Shown one piece after another: positions 1-4,675 of a DNA stretch of 5,447 bases. The position numbers and the translations under genes are program-made. The first letter of the stretch is position 1. Each line of letters starts with the position of its first letter. The DNA is taken from assembly GCA_002686195.1 (NCBI GenBank), contig NZAS01000001.1, positions 8,926 through 14,372 on the forward strand, written 5' to 3'. The notes under the pieces were generated by a model that made no database searches, was not told the DNA's origin, and saw only the letters and a list, made by a program, of their open reading frames with translations. This DNA comes from Candidatus Pacearchaeota archaeon (GTDB taxonomy: Archaea > Nanoarchaeota > Nanoarchaeia > Pacearchaeales > GW2011-AR1).

Positions 1-57
1 TTTACTTATATGATGATCACATAAGGATTGAATTTTTTCTCCTGTTATTATATTCAC
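1..57 (-). CDS. 5' end of an unrecognised protein (19 codons, cut by window edge)
   Basis: A reading frame opens with GTG at 57-55 and stays open to base 1, giving MNIITGEKIQSLCDHHISK. The GTG overlaps the TGA stop of the upstream cytidylyltransferase gene as GTGA (57-54), the same four-base coupling used elsewhere in this operon, and a GGA lies five bases before it. No ATG start exists in this frame inside the window. The 'TGEKIQ-x-L-C/A-D' opening reminds me of N-termini of hypothetical proteins in polysaccharide loci, but that is memory-level resemblance, not a family assignment. The function is unknown and most of the gene lies outside the window. Confidence 0.55.
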   Translation of the reverse strand, partial: MNIITGEKIQSLCDHHISK

Positions 58-755
58 TTTATTCCATTTTTTTCTTTATAGAAGGCTTCATACGCCGTAA
101 ATTGCCAGTGATAATCTATATCCAAACATTCTTCCTCACAAATAGGAAATAATTCTATGTCTTTTGGTTTATTAAAATCTCCCATAAATATTCCATCATG
201 TATGGTATCCACCCTACTGGCATATAAACAATGTGCCGCTTCATAAGTTACTCCAACAAATTTTGTATTCATCACCTCATGACCTTCTGGCCACGGGGTT
301 ACTAATTTAAAATTAGAATCCCAAAAATAATTTTTCTTCTCTATTACACCAAAGAGACCTGTAGAATCACTCTCCAAATAATATTTTATAAAATTATCAA
401 TAGTTTCAATTTTTAACATTGGACAGCACGCATTCACCAAAATACAAAATTTTTTATGGAAGCTTCCCTGATTGTACCACTCATATATCTCCCTCATAGG
501 AGTTCCCTCCGAAAATGCGGATTTTTTACTTCTATTATAAATATTCACATGACACTTTAAAGCCAAATCAATTAATTCTTGTTCATATACTGATGCATAT
601 ATCTGATGATGTTGAATGACATCAGATGTCAACATTTTATTTAAACAAATTTCAAAAAGAGTTGAATTTGCAAAAGGACTAATCATCTTTTTTGGAATTC
701 GCTGTGAACCAAGTCTTGCCTGTATAATTACAACTACATCATCAAGTTTTTTCAT
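54..755 (-). CDS. CMP-sugar synthetase-like cytidylyltransferase (acylneuraminate/Kdo type)
   Basis: This 233-residue cytosolic protein belongs to the CTP-transferase family that includes NeuA, KdsB and SpsF. Those enzymes couple CTP to an acidic sugar to make CMP-sugar plus pyrophosphate. The nucleotide-binding N-terminus is clear: VVVIIQARLGSQRIPKK at residues 7-23, close to the SpsF/KdsB form rather than the ARGGSK of classical NeuA. ILVNACCPMLKIETID (105-120) occupies the place of the usual N-P-T-S-P loop, and the C-terminal LDIDYHWQFTAYEAF (211-225) matches the metal-binding DID and its following helix. Length is normal for the family. The start is ATG at 755, overlapping the previous gene's stop as ATGA. 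No nonulosonate synthase or epimerase is present in the window, so the sugar is undetermined. The fold and family are secure; the substrate (sialic-acid-like, Kdo or another) is not. Confidence 0.85.
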   Translation of the reverse strand: MKKLDDVVVIIQARLGSQRIPKKMISPFANSTLFEICLNKMLTSDVIQHHQIYASVYEQELIDLALKCHVNIYNRSKKSAFSEGTPMREIYEWYNQGSFHKKFCILVNACCPMLKIETIDNFIKYYLESDSTGLFGVIEKKNYFWDSNFKLVTPWPEGHEVMNTKFVGVTYEAAHCLYASRVDTIHDGIFMGDFNKPKDIELFPICEEECLDIDYHWQFTAYEAFYKEKNGIK

Positions 756-1717
756 TTACTATATCCAACCTCTTTATTATCTATAAAATATTTTATCTCT
801 TTATTACTTAAATCAATCTTCAAATTACAAAACTTCCCATTAAATATTTTTGGTGTAGTAGCAGAAAATACTCCATCTAAAGTATCATCTACTCTTATAA
901 ATACTGGAACATCTTTCTTACTTAAAAATGTCCCAACAACTCTATGAATACCATCATAAAATATATTATTATTATTTTGAGTCCAAATAGGAAAGGCCAA
1001 ACCAAACTCCTTAATTGATATATAACTAATAATACTAAAATTCTGCCGCCACTTAAAATATATATCGTTTTGCCTCGTCTCGTGTTTCAATAAACTTGGA
1101 TATCTCTTATCATATTTATTTACAATCGGAATAAAATTTGATGGTTTCCATCCCACAGGACTCGATTCTACCTCTTCAATAAACTGTTTTAAAATTTCTA
1201 AATTTTTATTATCTATGTTTCTTTCTTCAGTTAAATAATCTACATATGGCTCTTCTTCCAATTGATTTGTTGTCGTATATCTATTAAAAAAATCACATGG
1301 AATTTCTAAATAAACAAATTTTTGATTATCACTATACCGGTTATCTTGATATTGAATAATATCTGCATTTAAAGATACAGCAAAACCACTTTGTTTAATA
1401 TGGCCATCTTTTTTTTCCAACGATAATGACCTTTCTCCTCCTACTCCATTATTTGTTAAATAGAATTTGTCAACCACCCCATTATTTAAATCATCCTCAC
1501 CTTTAAATTGTACAATCCAATAATCTCTATTCATTCCATCAAGTCCTTTTTTGTCGCTATATTTTTCAGACTTTATTTTTTGTGAATTAAAAGCATCAAT
1601 ATGATTTACTGAATCATTATATAAATCAATTACTTCTTTCTTTGTAAAAATTTCAAAGGATTTAAGTCTTTTGAAAGTATCAAACCAATGTTTAACAGAT
1701 CCTTTTTTGAATTGCAC
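752..1717 (-). CDS. Uncharacterised DGIHR-motif protein (possible ParB/sulfiredoxin-like domain), paralogue of the gene at 3917-4639
   Basis: I do not recognise this 321-residue protein. It has no signal peptide or membrane segment. Visible landmarks are LKSF (18-21), FVYLEIPCDFF (134-144), EFGLAFPIW (237-245), FYDGIHRVVG (253-262), DVPVFIRVDD (269-278) and P289...C297..KI (300-301). The second gene of the window carries the same landmarks in the same order; from the HR to the KI the two align without gaps over 44 positions with 15 identities by hand count. DGIHR followed 11 residues on by DVPV resembles the DGxHR...VPV element of ParB/Srx-fold proteins; this is inference only. It starts with GTG at 1717: AGGAG lies nine bases upstream (1731-1727), an in-frame TAG sits just behind it at 1732-1730, and the next in-frame Met is residue 62, past conserved sequence. 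It overlaps the kinase gene by 26 bases. Confidence 0.8.
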   Translation of the reverse strand: MQFKKGSVKHWFDTFKRLKSFEIFTKKEVIDLYNDSVNHIDAFNSQKIKSEKYSDKKGLDGMNRDYWIVQFKGEDDLNNGVVDKFYLTNNGVGGERSLSLEKKDGHIKQSGFAVSLNADIIQYQDNRYSDNQKFVYLEIPCDFFNRYTTTNQLEEEPYVDYLTEERNIDNKNLEILKQFIEEVESSPVGWKPSNFIPIVNKYDKRYPSLLKHETRQNDIYFKWRQNFSIISYISIKEFGLAFPIWTQNNNNIFYDGIHRVVGTFLSKKDVPVFIRVDDTLDGVFSATTPKIFNGKFCNLKIDLSNKEIKYFIDNKEVGYSK

Positions 1718-2216
1718 TGTACATTTCTCCTAAACAATATTCAATAGACTTATCAGTATCCATTTTCTTAAAATTTTCTATTGGTGGTTCATAATTATCT
1801 AATTTTATTGTATCCAAATTAATTTTATTGCCTCCTGGATCAAATTTATAATCCCGTGTAGTGTAACTATAAAACTCTATTACATCTCTTTCAGATTTTA
1901 ATTTTTCTCTCATGCCACGGTTAGGAGCTATTAAACTAACTACAACAAGATATCCCATATCATCATAAGCCCTAACAACATTTTGAGCAATTTTAACATT
2001 ATCTAATAATGGATTTTTCTGATCACATATTGAACTCTTTTTAAAGAAAATAACTTTTATTTTACTCCAAGAAATATCATTCCGTTCTATTATTAAAAAA
2101 TTAAATATATCATCACCATCTATATGAACTGATTTTGTAATATTTAATTTTTCAAAAATTTTTCTGCCCAAGGTACTTTTTCCAGATCCTGGTTGACCTG
2201 TTATCCAAACTATCAT
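1692..2216 (-). CDS. APS kinase (CysC)-like P-loop kinase
   Basis: This 174-residue soluble protein is a small P-loop kinase of the CysC/adenylylsulfate-kinase superfamily, which uses ATP to phosphorylate a nucleotide or small metabolite. Walker A is GQPGSGKST at 7-15. HIDGDDIF (31-38) is the counterpart of the DGDNVR strand, GYLVVVSLIAPNRGMRE (88-104) matches the ISPxRxxR strand, and NYEPPIENFKKMDTDKS (141-157) matches the C-terminal YExPxxPxxxxDT of CysC. Oddities: the Arg of DGDNVR is Phe here, the NIRR motif reads NVKI (73-76), and the stretch between them is longer than in CysC (about residues 39-71). These changes make authentic APS phosphorylation for sulfate assimilation unlikely. CysC-like kinases also occur in polysaccharide loci, for example Campylobacter Cj1415 of the O-methyl phosphoramidate pathway, which fits this context. 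ATG at 2216 overlaps the glycosyltransferase stop as ATGA, with AGGA six bases upstream. Confidence 0.8.
   Translation of the reverse strand: MIVWITGQPGSGKSTLGRKIFEKLNITKSVHIDGDDIFNFLIIERNDISWSKIKVIFFKKSSICDQKNPLLDNVKIAQNVVRAYDDMGYLVVVSLIAPNRGMREKLKSERDVIEFYSYTTRDYKFDPGGNKINLDTIKLDNYEPPIENFKKMDTDKSIEYCLGEMYSAIQKRIC
1727..1731 (-). promoter_or_regulatory. Shine-Dalgarno site supporting the GTG start at 1717
   Basis: AGGAG on the minus strand lies nine bases before GTG at 1717-1715. It sits inside the 3' end of the kinase gene, so ribosomes can initiate the 321-residue protein before the upstream stop (1694-1692) is reached. It decides a start that an ATG-only search would miss. Confidence 0.7.
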
Positions 2217-3133
2217 TCTTTTTCCTTTAAATAATTTGCAAAATCTCTATAACCATTAATATCTTGATCAGAAAAGTTATCTCTACACTTATATACATTA
2301 GTAATATCAACTTTATTCTTAACATTACAAGATATTCCCAATCCATATTCTTTAACTTTATCTGCTAAAAATTTAGTTTCAGTTGAATCATTTTCACTCC
2401 ACAAACACACCATTGGTATCTTATAAGAAACACAAGTATTAATTATACCCAACCCTGGCCTGACAATAAATATAGAATTATCAGTATGATTAATATTAAA
2501 AGACATATTATAATTGTTCTTGTGTTCTTCTCGTATCTCTAAATATTTTTTAATATAATCATCAGTATAATTTAATGACGGAACAATAAATGATATTGTT
2601 TCTGGTTCATAACTCTCATTACTTAAATCTTCACCGCCCCATCCTATTTCAAATTTATTATTATGTTCTATCAATGAACCTAATGTTACATACTTGTTAC
2701 AAACTACGAGTGGATTAGTATCTTGAAACAAAGTTTCTTCATATTCTGTAAGTGGGTTATTACCGAATTTATCTCTAAATATATCATACCATAAAAATGA
2801 ACCAGAATAAATAGCATCTGGTCTGTATTTCAATATAGACACTAAATTATCTGTGATTACTAAATCATATTTTTCTATTTCACCAACTTGACTTTCAACT
2901 GATTTTAAATACCTATTCAAGTCAAATTCATTTTCATTTAACGCTAAATCCCATCTTATATTATAATCATCATAAAATATAAAATTTAAATTTGGTAAAT
3001 CTGGATGAAATCGTTTAACTTGATATTTGTAACAATAAATATCAATATCCCAATCAACTAAATACTCGCATATCTGTATAGTTCTATGAAAATGTCCATA
3101 ACCATTAGAACATACAAAAAAACCTATTTTCAT
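2213..3133 (-). CDS. GT-B fold glycosyltransferase (MurG/MJ1255-like, N-terminal GYGH)
   Basis: This 306-residue protein has the two-domain layout of GT-B glycosyltransferases related to MurG, UGT and MJ1255-type proteins. The N-terminal strand-loop-helix MKIGFFVCSNGYGHFHRT (1-18) corresponds to the glycine-rich GxGHxxR loop. YDLVITDN (89-96) is the typical D-x-V-I-x-D strand of the acceptor domain. RPGLGIINTCVSYKIPMVCLW (225-245), followed by TETKFLADKVKEYGLG (251-266), matches the donor-sugar-binding region, where G-x-G, a Pro-containing strand and an N/A-A-x-x-V-x-x-x-G helix are usual. It is slightly short for the family. No transmembrane segment is obvious, so it is probably cytosolic or peripheral at the inner membrane. 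The start at 3133 shares one base with the preceding stop (TAATG), with GGAAAG a few bases upstream. The sugar donor and acceptor cannot be predicted. Confidence 0.8.
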   Translation of the reverse strand: MKIGFFVCSNGYGHFHRTIQICEYLVDWDIDIYCYKYQVKRFHPDLPNLNFIFYDDYNIRWDLALNENEFDLNRYLKSVESQVGEIEKYDLVITDNLVSILKYRPDAIYSGSFLWYDIFRDKFGNNPLTEYEETLFQDTNPLVVCNKYVTLGSLIEHNNKFEIGWGGEDLSNESYEPETISFIVPSLNYTDDYIKKYLEIREEHKNNYNMSFNINHTDNSIFIVRPGLGIINTCVSYKIPMVCLWSENDSTETKFLADKVKEYGLGISCNVKNKVDITNVYKCRDNFSDQDINGYRDFANYLKEKE

Positions 3134-3888
3134 TATAAACTTTCCAATGTACGAGGTGGTTTCATTCGTGAATAAACATATGGATCTGCTCTATGTTCTT
3201 CTAATGGTGATCTAACCCACATAGAAACTGTTTTTCTATACCCACGAGATGGTAAACTTGCACGATGTAATCTATGACTATGAAAAAATACAGTAGTACC
3301 AGCGGTACCTGTTACTTCTATTTGTGGTATTTCTGTAGAAGTCCACTTATTGTAATTTTCATCATCAATTATTGTTGTTTCTTTAGTTTTCTCATCATAA
3401 ATTGGTACAATAGGTGGATCTGAAAGTATAGTTCCTCCCATACCTTTATCTACATCTGAAAGATAAACTATTAATGAAAAATTATTCAAGGGTAAACCAA
3501 AATCAAGATGCCAAAAAGAACTAATATAAGAGTCATAATTATAGTCTTGAAGTTCTTTATCAATGTTTTTATCTCTTTTAATACCCTGAACTCTATTATT
3601 ACCAAGTAAATGATATTTTGACGAAATAGAATGTGCAACATGATATTCTGCCTGGGTTACAGTTATTTTATCATGTCCAAAATAATCTCGAATTTTTTTA
3701 TTACTTATATTATCTTCGTCTAAATCAGCAACACTTCTATAAACAAATCCATCTACCTCACACCACGTAGTTAAATTATCTTCATTTCTTTCCCATATAT
3801 CTTGACAAATTTTTAATAATTCTTTATCATACGATACGTTATACGATTTCCAATCTTTAGGTAAAATTCTTTTTAAATTATTATTCAT
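3133..3888 (-). CDS. Phytanoyl-CoA dioxygenase-like Fe(II)/2-oxoglutarate oxygenase
   Basis: This 251-residue enzyme of the PhyH branch of non-haem iron oxygenases couples 2-oxoglutarate decarboxylation to hydroxylation or a related oxidation. The iron ligands are visible: H127-L-D129 in SSFWHLDFG and a distal His in FFHSHRLHRASLPSRGYRKT, most likely H208, with the 2-oxoglutarate-binding Arg as R218, ten residues later. Between them lie SLIVYLSDVDKGMGGTIL (138-155), the usual strand with a G-G-T turn, and GTAGTTVFFHSHRLH (194-208), which matches the G-D-x-x-F/L-x-x-x-x-x-H strand. The active site therefore looks complete. The substrate is unknown; in a glycan operon a sugar, nucleotide sugar or lipid intermediate is likelier than phytanoyl-CoA. 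The start at 3888 has TCTGGAG seven bases upstream, inside one copy of the 30-base repeat. The last base of its stop is shared with the glycosyltransferase start. Confidence 0.85.
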   Translation of the reverse strand: MNNNLKRILPKDWKSYNVSYDKELLKICQDIWERNEDNLTTWCEVDGFVYRSVADLDEDNISNKKIRDYFGHDKITVTQAEYHVAHSISSKYHLLGNNRVQGIKRDKNIDKELQDYNYDSYISSFWHLDFGLPLNNFSLIVYLSDVDKGMGGTILSDPPIVPIYDEKTKETTIIDDENYNKWTSTEIPQIEVTGTAGTTVFFHSHRLHRASLPSRGYRKTVSMWVRSPLEEHRADPYVYSRMKPPRTLESL

Positions 3889-3920
3889 CCACCAACTCCA
3901 GAATGTTTATATATTTTCAT
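3885..3920 (-). other. 11-codon mini-ORF bridging two genes
   Basis: ATG at 3920-3918 begins MKIYKHSGVGG and stops at 3887-3885. Its start overlaps the previous gene's TGA (ATGA, 3920-3917), and its stop overlaps the dioxygenase start (ATGA, 3888-3885). The first nine codons lie in the 30-base repeat and are therefore identical to the codons just before the start of the gene at 3917-4639. It may be a relay for translational coupling or simply a by-product of the repeat. No evidence shows that it is translated. Confidence 0.3.
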
Positions 3921-3923
3921 TTA
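3894..3923 (-). repeat. 30-bp direct repeat, copy A (stop plus Shine-Dalgarno junction)
   Basis: Identical base for base to 4646-4675; the match ends abruptly on both sides (c/t at 3893/4645 and t/g at 3924/4676). Read on the minus strand, it holds the last codon AAA and TGA stop of the GTHR gene, an A+T-rich spacer, and TCTGGAG (3902-3896) positioned seven bases before the dioxygenase ATG. Confidence 0.95.
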
Positions 3924-4639
3924 TAACTAATCTCCCCAATTTTCTCATCTCTATCTTCATCAAAATTACTCCAATATGAACTCAAATAAAATGCTACCTT
4001 TTTCTTATTTTTCATTATTTTCATATGACAATACTTTTTATCTTTAAAATATGGCATCATTCCCCTATAAACATTTTCATTGTCATCATTAATTCTAAAA
4101 AAGAATGGAACATCACTTTTTAAAACAGAACAAAAGGCTATTCTATGTGTACCAAAAGTAGGCCAGGTAAACTGATAATTATAAATTGGTTTTGCTATAC
4201 CAAAATCATCAAATGTTCTAAACGAATAATAACTCTGTGCCGGTGGGGCCGATGATGCCCACCAAGTTTTATTAGTTAAAATGTTTTGTTTAACTTCCTT
4301 CCAAGAATAACCAACTATTTTTATACATTTATAACAATCACACTTTACTCTTTTTTCGTTATCAGTATCTATCGTACATATATCATGTGTCCACCCAATT
4401 AAATAATCATCAAAAAATTTGTGTGGTAATTCTAAATACAAATACTCTCCCCTCAATTTCACCATCGCATCATAAGTTTGTGGATAATGAATATCACCCT
4501 TTACTAAAGTTGATCCGGCGCGGCCATTGACCATTCTACGCTTTCGGGGGAATATTTTTACTAATTTTTCATGTAACATTAATAACTCATCAATACCAAC
4601 TACATCAAATGATTTTAGATCACTAAAAATATCTGTCAT
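3917..4639 (-). CDS. Uncharacterised GTHR-motif protein, smaller paralogue of the gene at 752-1717
   Basis: I do not recognise this protein of 240 residues. Numbering from M1 at 4639, landmarks are LKSF (8-11), YLELPHKFF (68-76), CDCYKC (100-105), WWASSAPPAQS (126-136), DFGIAKPIY (145-153), FGTHRIAF (162-169), DVPFFFRINDD (176-186) and P196...C204..KI (207-208). All but the CxCxxC and WWASSAPP elements have equivalents in the 321-residue protein, and the HR-to-KI block aligns without gaps, so the two are paralogues. The GxHR...DVP pattern weakly resembles ParB/sulfiredoxin-fold proteins; the first position, Asp in the paralogue, is Phe here. The start at 4639 is preferred because TCTGGAG (4654-4648) lies eight bases upstream. 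An in-frame ATG at 4672 would add 11 residues, but nine of these are encoded by the repeat and recur as a mini-ORF at the next junction, arguing that they are leader sequence. Confidence 0.75.
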   Translation of the reverse strand: MTDIFSDLKSFDVVGIDELLMLHEKLVKIFPRKRRMVNGRAGSTLVKGDIHYPQTYDAMVKLRGEYLYLELPHKFFDDYLIGWTHDICTIDTDNEKRVKCDCYKCIKIVGYSWKEVKQNILTNKTWWASSAPPAQSYYSFRTFDDFGIAKPIYNYQFTWPTFGTHRIAFCSVLKSDVPFFFRINDDNENVYRGMMPYFKDKKYCHMKIMKNKKKVAFYLSSYWSNFDEDRDEKIGEISYK

Positions 4640-4645
4640 ATAATT

Positions 4646-4675
4646 AACTCCAGAATGTTTATATATTTTCATTTA
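4646..4675 (-). repeat. 30-bp direct repeat, copy B (stop plus Shine-Dalgarno junction)
   Basis: Perfect copy of 3894-3923, 752 bases away in the same orientation. On the minus strand it holds the last AAA codon and TGA stop (4671-4669) of the SRPD gene and the TCTGGAG (4654-4648) used by the GTHR gene starting at 4639. With copy A it brackets that gene exactly. Confidence 0.95.

Noticed and set aside
961..977. ATT/AAT trinucleotide run encoding four Asn before DGIHR
   Set aside because: A triplet repeat cannot shift frame, and it is too short to call a microsatellite in DNA of this composition.
1409..1416. Run of eight A on the coding strand within the 321-residue gene, as a phase-variation tract
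   Set aside because: The run is short and AAAAAA stretches are frequent in this A+T-rich DNA. It encodes a plain Lys-Lys and the frame is intact.
3889..3916. Terminator or promoter in the gap before the dioxygenase
   Set aside because: The 28 bases contain the repeat's Shine-Dalgarno and no hairpin with a T-run; nothing resembles a -35/-10 pair with useful spacing.
4640..4672. ATG at 4672 as the start of the GTHR protein (adds 11 residues)
   Set aside because: It gives an ATGA overlap, but the better-placed TCTGGAG points to the ATG at 4639, and the added codons are mostly repeat sequence that recurs ahead of an unrelated gene. Not fully excluded.
3894..4675. Mobile element or CRISPR explanation for the two 30-bp repeats
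   Set aside because: Only two copies exist, with a full gene between them, no transposase, no inverted ends and no target-site duplication.
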